NCBI RefSeq assembly: GCF_014205015.1
Contig: NZ_JACHMO010000001.1
Coordinates: 2,790,001-2,854,000 of the forward strand
From: Saccharothrix ecbatanensis
GTDB lineage: Bacteria; Actinomycetota; Actinomycetes; Mycobacteriales; Pseudonocardiaceae
Direction of reading: 5' to 3'
Length of the DNA stretch: 64,000 bases
Below the pieces are notes generated by a model. It saw only the letters and a list, made by a program, of their open reading frames with translations. It searched no databases and had not been told where the DNA came from. Shown piece after piece: positions 35,392 to 44,254 of the stretch. Position 1 is the stretch's first letter. Each line of letters opens with the position of its first letter. Made by a program: the position numbers and the translations under genes.

Positions 35392-35688
35392 ATGGGCCAT
35401 GTGCACGAGATCGTGAACATCCAGACCGACCTGGCCACCGGCATCCCGGGTGAAGCCGGGGACTACGCGCGGCTGAAGGTCGCCGCCGTGGGCAAGTACT
35501 CCCCCGCCGACATCCACTGGGCCAAGATCCGCCTGAGCTCGGACGGTCCGCGCCGGGTCGTCGCGCACGCCTCACTGGACGTCAACGGCACGCCGGTGAA
35601 CGCCGAGGCGGCCGCGGAGACCTACCACGAGGCGGTCGACCAGTTGCACGAACGGCTGCGGCACCAACTGGTGGAACTCGGGCGCTGA
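35392..35688 (+). CDS. Ribosome hibernation (HPF/RaiA)-like small protein
   Basis: The 98-residue protein follows the single-domain HPF/RaiA pattern: a first strand with VNIQTDL, a helix with AGDYARLKVAAVGKY, then IHWAKIRLSS, VVAHASLDVNGTPVNAEAAA and the helix YHEAVDQLHERLRHQL. HPF-type proteins bind the 30S subunit and store inactive ribosomes under stress. The dimerising C-terminal domain of long HPF is absent, so only 30S binding would be expected. ATG 35392 follows GAGGAGG. The fold call rests on pattern rather than close identity. Confidence 0.65.
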   Translation: MGHVHEIVNIQTDLATGIPGEAGDYARLKVAAVGKYSPADIHWAKIRLSSDGPRRVVAHASLDVNGTPVNAEAAAETYHEAVDQLHERLRHQLVELGR

Positions 35689-35775
35689 CGACGGGTTCCC
35701 GCACCCGGTGGTCGCCCGGACGAGTGGTGTGTCCGGGGTCGCAGCAGGCGTTATCGCCACGGTCTTGTGTGAAAT

Positions 35776-35794
35776 TTAGGTTAGCTTTACCTTG
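35776..35794. promoter_or_regulatory. IdeR/DmdR (DtxR-family) iron box
   Basis: TTAGGTTAGCTTTACCTTG matches the 19-bp DtxR/IdeR consensus (TTAGGTTAGGCTAACCTAA) at 14 of 19 positions, including the whole left half. It lies 44 nt upstream of the iron-type binding-protein start. Repression by iron-loaded IdeR is the expected control of the four genes that follow. Confidence 0.78.
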
Positions 35795-35837
35795 TCTCCG
35801 CCTGGGCCGCCAGGGTGGAGTACGAGGAGGACCCGCA

Positions 35838-36854
35838 GTGAGCCGTCGCGCACGCGCCGTCGCGTTGATCATGGCGTTGTTGACCGTTCCGGTAGTCGCG
35901 TGCGGCAGCGCCGGCGGCAGTGACGCCCTGGTGATCTACTCCGGCCGCAACAAGGAGCTCGTCGGCGGTGTGCTCGACCAGCTGGAGCAGGCCACCGGCG
36001 TCAAGGTCGAGGTCCGCTACGGCAGCAGCGGCGAGATGGCGGCCCAGCTGCTGGAGGAGGGCGACGGCACCCAGGCCGACGTGTTCTTCTCGCAGGACGC
36101 GGGCGCGCTGGGCGCGGTCGCCGAGCAGGGCCGGCTCGCCGAACTGCCCGCCGACGTGCTGGGCATGGTGCCCGAGGAGTACCGGGCGGACGACGGCAAG
36201 TGGGTCGCCACCTCGGCCCGTGCCCGCGTGGTCGCCTACGACCCGCGGGTGGTCACCGAGGCGGAGCTGCCGGAGACGCTGGAGGACGTGGTCGACCCGA
36301 AGTGGAAGGGTCGGATGGGGTACGCACCCACCAACGCCTCGTGGCAGGCGTTCGTCACATCGGTGCGCGTGGTCAAGGGCGAGGAGTTCGCCAAGGACTG
36401 GCTGGCCAAGTTCGCCGCCAACGACCCACAGCGGTACGACAACAACATCGCCATCATGAACGCGGTGAACGACGGTCAGCTGCCGGCCGGCTTGATCAAC
36501 CACTACTACTGGTACGCCAAGGTCGCCGAGAACGGCGCCGACGCGGTCAAGGTGAAGCTCCACTACGCGGGCGGCGGCGATCCGCTGAGCCTGGTGAACG
36601 TGGCGGGCGCGGCCGTGGTCGCCGGCTCCGACCGGAACGAGGCCGCGGTGAAGGCCGTCCGGTTCCTGCTGTCCGAGCAGGCCCAGAAGTACTTCGCCGA
36701 CGAGACCGCCGAGTACCCGGCCAACCCGGCGGTGACGTCCGACAAGCACAAGCTCCCGACGTTGGCCGAGCTCAACGGCCCGGACATCGACCTCTCGAAG
36801 CTGTCGACCCTCCAGCAGACGCTGACCCTGTTGCAGGAAGCAGGGCTGTCCTGA
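35838..36854 (+). CDS. Iron(III)-type ABC transporter substrate-binding lipoprotein
   Basis: The 338-residue binding protein is of the FbpA/FutA class. A lipobox VVAC gives Cys22; then come ALVIYSGRNKELVGGVLDQL, VEVRYGSSGEMAAQLLEEG, GTQADVFFSQDAGALGAV, VDPKWKGRMGYAPTNASW and GLINHYYWYAKVAEN. The paired tyrosines in NHYYWY are the usual ferric-iron ligands of this class. It starts at GTG 8 nt after GGAGG. The IdeR-like box upstream supports free ferric iron or a simple iron chelate as substrate. First gene of a four-gene operon. Confidence 0.93.
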   Translation: MSRRARAVALIMALLTVPVVACGSAGGSDALVIYSGRNKELVGGVLDQLEQATGVKVEVRYGSSGEMAAQLLEEGDGTQADVFFSQDAGALGAVAEQGRLAELPADVLGMVPEEYRADDGKWVATSARARVVAYDPRVVTEAELPETLEDVVDPKWKGRMGYAPTNASWQAFVTSVRVVKGEEFAKDWLAKFAANDPQRYDNNIAIMNAVNDGQLPAGLINHYYWYAKVAENGADAVKVKLHYAGGGDPLSLVNVAGAAVVAGSDRNEAAVKAVRFLLSEQAQKYFADETAEYPANPAVTSDKHKLPTLAELNGPDIDLSKLSTLQQTLTLLQEAGLS

Positions 36855-36862
36855 GGGGTCCG

Positions 36863-38359
36863 TTGCGGGCCGCACCGACGAACACCGCGCTCGCCCTGGT
36901 CGTGGCCGGGGTCGCCCTGACACCTCTCGCCTACCTGGCGGTCCGCTCCTTCGACCGCGGGGTGGGCGAGGTGGGGCGGGTGCTGTGGCGTGCCCGCACC
37001 CTCGACCTCGCCGTGCGCAGCCTGGCGTTGGCGGGCGCCGTGACGGTGGCGTGCGTGGTGATCGGCGTGCTGGGCGCGTGGCTGGTGGTGCGCAGCGACA
37101 TGGTCGGACGGCGCGTCGCCGGAGTGCTGCTGGTGCTGCCGCTGGCCGTGCCGTCGTACGTCGCCGGGTTCACATGGGTGGCGCTGCTGCCCGGCCTGAC
37201 CGGGTTCACGGGCGCTTTCCTGGTGCTCACGCTGGTGTCGTTCCCGTACGTGCTGCTGCCGGTGGCCGCCGCCCTGCGCACGGCCGACCCGGCGGTGGAG
37301 GAGGTCGCGCGGTCGCTGGGACGGACGAGCGCGCAGACGTTCTTCTCCGTGACGCTGCGCCAGATCCGACCGGCGGCGACGGCGGGCGGGCTGTTGGTGG
37401 CGCTGTACGCGTTGAGCGACTTCGGCGCGGTGTCGTTGATGCGGTACGAGGCGTTCACGCTCGGCATCTACACGAGTTACCGGGCCACGTTCGACCGCAC
37501 GCCCGCCGCGATCCTGGGCTGCGTCCTGGTGGCGCTCGCGATCGCGCTGACCGTCGGTGAACGGCGGGCGAGAGGCGCCGCGGCCACGACCCGCGGTCCC
37601 CGTCCGGCCGTCACGGTGCCGTTGGGCCGCGCCCGTGTCCCGGCGTTCCTCGGCACCGCCGCGCTGGTCGTGGTGTCGCTGGGTGTGCCGGTGTTCAGCC
37701 TGGGCTGGTGGCTCGCGGCGGGCCGGTCCACGGTGGGCGACGACCTGCTGTCCACCACCTTGAACACGGTGACGGTGTCGGCGCTGGGCGCGGCGCTCAC
37801 GATCGTGATGGCGCTGCCGGTCGGTGTGCTCGCGGCACGTCATCGCGGCGCGCTGGTGCGGGGCGTGGAGCTGGCGGGGTTCGCCGGTCACGCGTTGCCG
37901 GGCATCACGATCGGGCTGGCGCTGGTGTTCTTCGGCATCCGGTTCGCGCCCGGTCTCTACCAGACGACGCCGATGCTGGCGTTCGCGTACGCGGTGCTGT
38001 TCCTGCCGCTCGCGGTGGGCGCGGTGCGGACGGCTGTCGCGCACGCACCGCCGGTGCTCGAAGACGTCTCGCGGTCGTTGGGCAAGAGCCGGACCGAGAC
38101 GCGGTTGCGGGTGACCGTGCCGCTGGCCGCGCCGGGCATCCTCGCGGGCGCCGCGCTGGTCTTCCTGACCTGTGCCAAGGAGTTGCCCGCGACCCTGCTG
38201 CTGCGGCCGACCGGCGTCGACACGCTGGCGACCGAGCTGTGGACCAAGACGGAGGTGTCCGCGTACGCCGCAGCGGCCCCGTACGCGGCGGTGTTGTTGG
38301 TGGTGGCGGCGATACCGGCCGTGGTGCTGGACCGGTTCCTTCGTGGAGGTGTGCGATGA
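36863..38359 (+). CDS. Iron(III) ABC transporter permease, double-domain (FbpB-type)
   Basis: The 498-residue protein contains two permease domains in one chain. The first has EAA loop VEEVARSLGRTSAQTFFSVTL (about residues 140-160); the second has LEDVSRSLGKSRTETRLRVTV (about 400-420). About twelve helices are predicted. This duplicated layout is typical of FbpB/SfuB-type iron permeases. I chose a TTG start just after GAGGGG, 8 nt past the binding-protein stop, because the first helix begins within ten residues; the exact start is uncertain. The stop overlaps the ATPase start (ATGA). Confidence 0.9.
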   Translation: MRAAPTNTALALVVAGVALTPLAYLAVRSFDRGVGEVGRVLWRARTLDLAVRSLALAGAVTVACVVIGVLGAWLVVRSDMVGRRVAGVLLVLPLAVPSYVAGFTWVALLPGLTGFTGAFLVLTLVSFPYVLLPVAAALRTADPAVEEVARSLGRTSAQTFFSVTLRQIRPAATAGGLLVALYALSDFGAVSLMRYEAFTLGIYTSYRATFDRTPAAILGCVLVALAIALTVGERRARGAAATTRGPRPAVTVPLGRARVPAFLGTAALVVVSLGVPVFSLGWWLAAGRSTVGDDLLSTTLNTVTVSALGAALTIVMALPVGVLAARHRGALVRGVELAGFAGHALPGITIGLALVFFGIRFAPGLYQTTPMLAFAYAVLFLPLAVGAVRTAVAHAPPVLEDVSRSLGKSRTETRLRVTVPLAAPGILAGAALVFLTCAKELPATLLLRPTGVDTLATELWTKTEVSAYAAAAPYAAVLLVVAAIPAVVLDRFLRGGVR

Positions 38360-39378
38360 GCGACTTGCGCGTCAGCGGTCTCGTCGTGGGCTACGGGCCC
38401 GAACCGGTGCTGCGCGGCCTGGACCTCGCCGTCCCCGAAGGCCGCCTGCTCGCCGTGCTCGGTCCGTCCGGCTGCGGCAAGACGACGTTGCTGCGGGTGC
38501 TGGCTGGCTTCCACCCGGTGCGGTCCGGTGAGGTCCGGCTCGGCGACCGGGTGCTGGCCGACCGGTCCACCCACGTGCCACCGGAACGTCGTGGCATCGG
38601 CATCGTTCCGCAGGAAGGCGCGCTGTTCCCGCACCTGACCGTGGCCGGCAACGTGGGCTTCGGCCTGCCCAGGGCACAGCGCCGGGACGGCCGGGTCGAG
38701 GAGTTGCTGGAGCTGGTCGGGCTGTCCGGGTACGGCCGGCGGATGCCCGCGGAGCTGTCCGGCGGGCAGCAGCAGCGGGTCGCGCTGGCGCGGGCGTTGG
38801 CGCCTCGGCCTGGTGTGGTGCTGATGGATGAGCCGTTCTCGTCGCTGGACGCGAGCCTGCGCGACGAGCTGCGTGCCGACGTGCGGACGGCGTTGCACGC
38901 GTTCGGGGCGACGGCGTTGCTCGTGACGCACGACCAGCAGGAAGCGCTCGGCGTCGCCGACCTGGTCGCCGTGATGCGTGACGGTTTGGTGGCGCAACTC
39001 GGTGCGCCGCAACAGATCTACTCGTCACCGGCCGATCTCGGGGTGGCGTTGTTCGTGGGTGAGGCGGTCACGTTCGACAGCTCGGCACGGGATGGTGTCG
39101 CCGAGACCCCGCTGGGGCGGCTGCCGGTCCGTGACACGGTGTCGGGCGCGGGCACGGTCCTCGTGCGGCCAGAGCAGCTGCACGTCGGCACGGACGGTGT
39201 CGCGGCCACTGTGGACGATGTGCTGTTCCACGGGCACGACGCGACCGTGCTGCTGCGGCTCGGCGACGGCACGCGCGTGCGGTCACGGGTCCAGGGTGCT
39301 CCGCCGGTGCGACCAGGGGACGTCACGGCGGTGCGCGTGTCCGGGTCGGCGCTGTTCTTCGCCGGCGGCCCGTCGTGA
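38356..39378 (+). CDS. Iron(III) ABC transporter ATP-binding protein (FbpC-type)
   Basis: The 340-residue ATPase has Walker A GPSGCGKTT (36-44), Q-loop VPQEGALFPHLTV, signature LSGGQQQRVALARAL, Walker B VVLMDEPFSSLD and switch LLVTHDQQEA. A C-terminal TOBE-like domain follows (about 240-340: VLVRPEQLHVG, DDVLFHGHDATVLLRLGDG), as in FbpC and other CUT1/iron ATPases. It overlaps the permease by 4 nt and the next gene by 4 nt (GTGA), so the adenylation fusion is translated as part of the same unit. Confidence 0.93.
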   Translation: MSDLRVSGLVVGYGPEPVLRGLDLAVPEGRLLAVLGPSGCGKTTLLRVLAGFHPVRSGEVRLGDRVLADRSTHVPPERRGIGIVPQEGALFPHLTVAGNVGFGLPRAQRRDGRVEELLELVGLSGYGRRMPAELSGGQQQRVALARALAPRPGVVLMDEPFSSLDASLRDELRADVRTALHAFGATALLVTHDQQEALGVADLVAVMRDGLVAQLGAPQQIYSSPADLGVALFVGEAVTFDSSARDGVAETPLGRLPVRDTVSGAGTVLVRPEQLHVGTDGVAATVDDVLFHGHDATVLLRLGDGTRVRSRVQGAPPVRPGDVTAVRVSGSALFFAGGPS

Positions 39379-41813
39379 CCGCGACCGCCGACCTCGGGTT
39401 CGCGGCCGGGCTCGCCGCGCACGGTGACCGGGTCGCCCTCGTCTCCCCGGACGGCACGGCGATCAGCTACCGGGAGCTGGACGACCGGGTGGCCGCCGCG
39501 ACGGACCGGCTGGGACCGGTGCGGCGGCTGGTGCTGCTGGCCGTGCGCAACGACGTCGACTCGCTCGTCGCCTACCTGGCCGCGTTGCGCGGCGGGCACC
39601 CCGTGCTGCTCACCTCGCCCACGCAGGTCGACGCGCTGACGTCCGCCTACGACCCGGACGTGGTGGTCGACGGCCGGTGGACCGAACACCGGACCGGCAC
39701 CGCGCACGAACTGCACCCAGACCTCGCGTTGCTGCTGTCCACCTCCGGCTCGACCGGGTCGCCCAAGCTGGTGCGGCTGTCGGCGGACAACCTGGCGGCC
39801 AACGCCGAGGCCATCGCCGAGTACCTGGACCTGCGCGCCACGGACCGCTCGATCACGTCCCTGCCGATGCACTACTGCTACGGGCTGTCCGTGGTCAACA
39901 GCAACCTGCTGCGCGGCGCGGGGCTCGTGCTGACCGACCGGTCGGTGGTCGACCCGGAGTTCTGGGCGGTCGTGCGGGAGCACGGCGTGACCGGGCTGCA
40001 CGGCGTGCCGCACACGTTCGACCTGCTCGACCGGGTCGGGTTCGAGCGGCTGGACCTGCCGAGCCTGCGGTACGTGACCCAGGCGGGCGGGCGGCTCGCG
40101 CCGGATTCGGTCCGCCGGTTCGCCCGGCTCGGCGAGCGGCGCGGCTGGCGGCTGTTCGTCATGTACGGGCAGACGGAGGCGACGGCCCGGATGGCGTACC
40201 TGCCGCCGGAACTCGCGCGCGACCACCCGTCCTCGATCGGTGTGCCGATCCCCGGTGGGGAGTTCGACATCGCGGCGGACGGCGAGCTGGTGTACCGCGG
40301 CCCGAACGTGATGCTCGGGTACGCCCACCGCCCCGCGGACCTCGCCCTCGGCCGCACGACGGGTGAGCTGCGGACCGGTGACCTGGCCCGACGCACGCCC
40401 GAAGGCCTGTACGAGGTGGTCGGCCGGAAGAACCGGTTCGTCAAGCTGTTCGGGTTGCGGATCGACCTGGACCGGGTCGAGCGGGTGCTGGCGGAGGACG
40501 GTTTCGAGTCGGCGTGCGCGGGAACCGACGACGGGCTCGTGGTCGCGGTGCGGGGTGCGGTCCGGCGGGTGGACCGGCTGGTGCGGGAGCGCTGCGGCCT
40601 GCCCGGCGCGAGCGTGCGGGTGGTCCGGGTCGGCGAGTTCCCCCGGCTGCCGAACGGGAAGGTCGACTACGCGGCGGTGGCCCGGCTGGGTCGCCCGCCT
40701 GCTCCGGAGGACGGCTCGGTCCGTCAGGTGTTCGCCTCGGCGCTCGGGGTGTCCGACGTGCCGGACGACGCGACGTTCGTGGACCTCGGCGGTGATTCGC
40801 TGAGCTACGTCCGGACGTCGGTGGCGCTGGAACGGGTGCTCGGCCCGCTGCCGGAGGACTGGCCCACCACGCCGGTGGCGGAGCTGGAGGGTCGGCGGGC
40901 GCCGGTGTCGTCGCGGATGCCGTCGGTCGAGATGAACATCGTGCTGCGGGCGTTGGCGATCGTGCTCGTCGTCGGGTCGCACATCGAGTTCTTCGACATC
41001 ACCGGCGGGGCGCACCTGCTGCTGGTCATCGCGGGGTGGAACTTCGCGCGGTTCGTGCTGCCGATGCCCGGTCGGATGCTGCGCAGTGCGGCGTTGATCG
41101 CGGCTCCGGCGGTGCTGTGGCTCGCGTACCGGGCGGCGGTCACGGATGACGTGACGGTCGTGAACGTGGTGCTGGTGAACAACTTCGTCGGCACGGGCGC
41201 GGTCGGCTACTGGTTCGTGGAAGTCGTGGTGCACGCGCTGGTGGTGTTCGCGTTGCTGTTCGCCGTGCCGTTCATGCGGAGGGTGGAACGTGCGCACGGG
41301 TTCCTCACCGCGCTGGCGTTCCTGGGCGTGTCGCTGTTGCTGCGCATCGGTTTCGACGCGTCCAGTTCCTTCGCCGAACGCAACATGACGACGTTGGGCG
41401 CGGTGTGGTTCTTCGTGCTCGGGTGGCTCGTGCAGCGGGCCGGTACTCGGTGGCAGAAGGCGCTTGTGCTGGTCCTGGCGTTCCTGCTGATCCCCGACAC
41501 GTTCGACGACCCGGCGCGGGAAGCGGTCGTGTGGGTGGGGCTGGTGCTGCTCCTCGGGGTGGCGCGCGTGCGGCTGCCCAAGCCCGTGGTGGCGGTCGTG
41601 ACGCTGCTGGCCGGCGCGTCCCTCTACATCTACCTGACCCACTACGCGGTGTTCCCGGCTTTGCTCGACCACCTGCCGCTCCCCCTCGTCGTGGTGGCGA
41701 GCCTCGCGGTGGGCGTCGTGGTGTGGCAGGTGGGCGGGCGGTACCAGCAGGCCGCGGCACGGTGGTGCCGCCGGGTGTTCGCGGAGCCGGCGCGGGTGAA
41801 GGGACGGCGTTAG
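39375..41813 (+). CDS. Adenylation-carrier protein-membrane acyltransferase fusion
   Basis: An 812-residue three-part protein. Residues 1-430 are an AMP-forming adenylation domain: LLLSTSGSTGSPKLVRLS (A3), YGQTEATARMAYLP (A5), LRTGDLARRTPEGLYEVVGR (A7-A8) and LPNGKVDYAAVARL (A10 Lys). Residues about 440-505 are a carrier protein with LGGDSLSYV, whose Ser475 takes phosphopantetheine. Residues about 515-795 hold some nine to ten helices; RALAIVLVVGSHIEFFDI followed by AGWNFARFVLPM resembles acyltransferase-3 proteins. The chain can thus activate an acid, load it on its own carrier and hand it to a membrane transferase. GTG start overlaps the iron ATPase. Substrate and acceptor are unknown; a metallophore or surface acylation role in iron stress is inference. 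Confidence 0.86.
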   Translation: MTATADLGFAAGLAAHGDRVALVSPDGTAISYRELDDRVAAATDRLGPVRRLVLLAVRNDVDSLVAYLAALRGGHPVLLTSPTQVDALTSAYDPDVVVDGRWTEHRTGTAHELHPDLALLLSTSGSTGSPKLVRLSADNLAANAEAIAEYLDLRATDRSITSLPMHYCYGLSVVNSNLLRGAGLVLTDRSVVDPEFWAVVREHGVTGLHGVPHTFDLLDRVGFERLDLPSLRYVTQAGGRLAPDSVRRFARLGERRGWRLFVMYGQTEATARMAYLPPELARDHPSSIGVPIPGGEFDIAADGELVYRGPNVMLGYAHRPADLALGRTTGELRTGDLARRTPEGLYEVVGRKNRFVKLFGLRIDLDRVERVLAEDGFESACAGTDDGLVVAVRGAVRRVDRLVRERCGLPGASVRVVRVGEFPRLPNGKVDYAAVARLGRPPAPEDGSVRQVFASALGVSDVPDDATFVDLGGDSLSYVRTSVALERVLGPLPEDWPTTPVAELEGRRAPVSSRMPSVEMNIVLRALAIVLVVGSHIEFFDITGGAHLLLVIAGWNFARFVLPMPGRMLRSAALIAAPAVLWLAYRAAVTDDVTVVNVVLVNNFVGTGAVGYWFVEVVVHALVVFALLFAVPFMRRVERAHGFLTALAFLGVSLLLRIGFDASSSFAERNMTTLGAVWFFVLGWLVQRAGTRWQKALVLVLAFLLIPDTFDDPAREAVVWVGLVLLLGVARVRLPKPVVAVVTLLAGASLYIYLTHYAVFPALLDHLPLPLVVVASLAVGVVVWQVGGRYQQAAARWCRRVFAEPARVKGRR

Positions 41814-41966
41814 GCGCGTGGCTGTAGGCACGCACCGCACGGCACGGCACCGAATCACCCCCTCAGTGCGGATCATGAGCAGTTTGGCGGAAGACCTCCC
41901 CTGACCACGTCGCTATGTTCGTCCCGTGGGGTTCGTCGTTGGCTCGGCGGCGTCAGGGGGCGGCTG

Positions 41967-42815
41967 GTGGAGTTGGCACTCACCGATCAGCGGTGGCGGG
42001 ACCTGCGTGACGCGCTCGCCGAGGTCAGTCACCGGTTCGCCCGGATGCTCCGGGACTGCCGGACACCGGACCGGCTCGCGGTCGGGAAGTGGTCGGTCGC
42101 CGAGACCGCCGCCCACACCGCCGTCGTCGCCCGCCTCAACGCCGCCCTGATCGTGGACGACCCGTCCCCGCTCGGCGACCCGGAGCTGGACCGGCTCTCC
42201 CGGGAGAGCAGCTTCGCCGAGTTCGGCCGGCTCAACGACGCGATCCTCGACCACTACTCGGACCGGTCGACGGACGCGTCGGCGCAGGGCCTCCTCGATG
42301 GTGTCGACCTTCTGCTGGCGCGCGCGGAGGACGTCGATCCGCACGAACTGCGCCCGTGGCTCGGCGGCGCCCGATTACCCGCGGCCTCGCACGTGGCCCA
42401 CCAGCTGAACGAGACCATGATCCACGGCCTCGACATCGCCCGCGCGCTGGGCGTCCCCTGGCACATCCCCACCTGGCACGCCGCCTTGACGTTCGACGTG
42501 TTCCTCATGCACCTGCTCGGCGGTGACTCCGGCCGGCTGATGGGCAGCGGGGGCACACCCGGTCGCATCGCCATCGAGTTCCGCTCGAAGCACACCACGC
42601 CCGTCGTCCTCACCAGGGACAACGGGCGGCTGTCCGTCGACCCGCCCGGCGGTGGTCAGGTCGACGCGCGGGTCCGGTTCGACCCGACCACGATGATGCT
42701 GACGATCTTCCGCCGCGCCCGCCTCTCACACGCCGTCGTGACGGGCAAGGTGTTCGCGTCCGGCCGCCGTCCCTGGACCGCCGTCAACTACCTCCGGGGC
42801 ATGCGATCTCCGTAA
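41967..42815 (+). CDS. Mycothiol-dependent maleylpyruvate isomerase family protein
   Basis: The 282-residue protein has a DinB-like N-terminal helical domain with metal-site residues in the family pattern: VGKWSVAETAAHTAVVARL (His) and VAHQLNETMIHGLDIARAL (Glu-x3-His). A C-terminal SCP2-like part follows (about 195-275: IAIEFRSKHTTPVVLTRDNG, DARVRFDPTTMMLTIFRR). The family includes mycothiol-dependent maleylpyruvate isomerase, but most members have unknown thiol-transfer substrates. The start is GTG 41967 behind a G-rich tract; a TATGTT hexamer near 41914 could be the -10. No aromatic-catabolism genes are nearby, so a detoxification role is as likely as isomerisation. Confidence 0.82.
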   Translation: MELALTDQRWRDLRDALAEVSHRFARMLRDCRTPDRLAVGKWSVAETAAHTAVVARLNAALIVDDPSPLGDPELDRLSRESSFAEFGRLNDAILDHYSDRSTDASAQGLLDGVDLLLARAEDVDPHELRPWLGGARLPAASHVAHQLNETMIHGLDIARALGVPWHIPTWHAALTFDVFLMHLLGGDSGRLMGSGGTPGRIAIEFRSKHTTPVVLTRDNGRLSVDPPGGGQVDARVRFDPTTMMLTIFRRARLSHAVVTGKVFASGRRPWTAVNYLRGMRSP

Positions 42816-42892
42816 AGATCCCGGCGGCCGGAGTGCCCTCGGCGCGATTCCGACTTATGGTGCTCCGGTCGGGGTGTTGATCGTCCGGGGGA

Positions 42893-44254
42893 GTGAGCGT
42901 GAGGGCAACGCGTCCTCGGGTGACGGCCGGGATCGGCAGCCCTTCGCGGCTGGTCGTGCTCGGGTTCGGCGGCGCGGTGCTGCTCGGCACGCTGCTGCTG
43001 GCACTGCCCGTCGCGACCGAGAACGGCACGTCCGCGGGTGTCGTGACGGCCCTGTTCACCGCCACCTCGGCGGTGTGCGTGACCGGGCTGGTCGTGGTGG
43101 ACACCGCCACGCACTGGTCGACGTTCGGCGAGATCGTGGTGCTCACGCTGATCCAGGCCGGCGGGCTGGGGATCATGACGCTGGCCTCGCTGCTCGGGCT
43201 GCTGGTCGCCCGCCGGCTGGGGCTGCGGCTGCAACTGACCACGCAGACCGAGACGAAATCGCTCGGGCTGGGCGAGGTGCGCGGGGTCGTGCTGCGTGTC
43301 ATCGCGGTCAGCCTGGCGGTCGAGGCGGTGATCGCGGTCGTGCTGACCGCGCGGTTCGCCGCCCGCTACGACATGCCGTGGGGACGCGCGGTGTACGAAG
43401 GGGTGTTCCACGGCGTCTCGGCGTTCAACAACGCGGGCTTCGCCCTCTACGCCGACAGCATGATCCGGTACGCGACCGATCCGTGGATCACCGTGCCGAT
43501 GATGGTCGCGATCACCGTGGGCGGGCTGGGGTTCCCGGTGCTGTTCGAGATCGGCCGCCGGCTGCGCGGCCGGCTGGGCCGCTGGACGCTGCACGCCCGC
43601 ATCACCCTGTTCACCTACGCCGCGCTGACCGCGTTCGGCGTCGTCGCCATCACCGCCATCGAGTGGGCCAACCCGGCCACGCTGGGGCCGTTGGGCGTGC
43701 CCGGGAAGCTGCTGGTCGGTGCGTTCCACGGGGTCAACCCGCGCACCGCCGGGTTCAACTCGCTCGACGTCGCCCAGATGTCACCGGCGTCGTTGCTGGT
43801 CACGGACTTCCTGATGTTCATCGGCGGCGGCAGCGCGGGCACCGCGGGCGGGATCAAGGTGACCACGTTCGCGTTGCTGGCGTTCGTGATCGCCGCCGAG
43901 ATCCGCGGTGAGCCGAGCGTGCACGTGCTGGGCCGGCGGCTGTCCGCCGACATCCAGCGCCAGGCGCTCACGGTGGCGCTGCTCGGCGTCGGCGCGGTGG
44001 CCGCCTCGACCTTCGTGCTGCTGCTGATCACCGGTTTCCCGCTGGACGCGGTGCTGTTCGAGGCGATCTCCGCGTTCGGCACCGTCGGCCTGTCCACCGG
44101 CATCACCGCGTCCATCCCGGCCGGCGGCCAGCTCCTGCTGGTGGTCCTGATGTTCCTCGGCCGACTCGGCCCGATCACCCTGGCCGCCGCGCTCGCCCTG
44201 CGCGAGCGGGCGCGCCGCTACGAACTACCTGAGGAGCGACCGATCGTTGGCTGA
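42893..44254 (+). CDS. ktrB: Potassium uptake channel subunit, TrkH/KtrB family
   Basis: The 453-residue protein has four M1-P-M2 repeats. Each pore loop shows its filter glycine: TSAVCVTGLVVVD, SAFNNAGFALYADS, GVNPRTAGFNSLDV and SAFGTVGLSTGITA. The gate-region segment MFIGGGSAGTAGGIKVTTF is also present. The short length without an added N-terminus fits KtrB rather than TrkH. It imports potassium, probably coupled to sodium. The start is GTG at 42893, though GTG 42899 has better spacing to the GGGGGAG tract. It overlaps the regulatory subunit gene by 8 nt. Confidence 0.93.
   Translation: MSVRATRPRVTAGIGSPSRLVVLGFGGAVLLGTLLLALPVATENGTSAGVVTALFTATSAVCVTGLVVVDTATHWSTFGEIVVLTLIQAGGLGIMTLASLLGLLVARRLGLRLQLTTQTETKSLGLGEVRGVVLRVIAVSLAVEAVIAVVLTARFAARYDMPWGRAVYEGVFHGVSAFNNAGFALYADSMIRYATDPWITVPMMVAITVGGLGFPVLFEIGRRLRGRLGRWTLHARITLFTYAALTAFGVVAITAIEWANPATLGPLGVPGKLLVGAFHGVNPRTAGFNSLDVAQMSPASLLVTDFLMFIGGGSAGTAGGIKVTTFALLAFVIAAEIRGEPSVHVLGRRLSADIQRQALTVALLGVGAVAASTFVLLLITGFPLDAVLFEAISAFGTVGLSTGITASIPAGGQLLLVVLMFLGRLGPITLAAALALRERARRYELPEERPIVG

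Noticed and set aside
39018..41876. 952-codon minus-strand frame opposite the adenylation fusion
   Set aside because: Rich in His, Arg, Pro and Gln with no domain pattern; the plus strand carries clear A3-A10 motifs and membrane helices.
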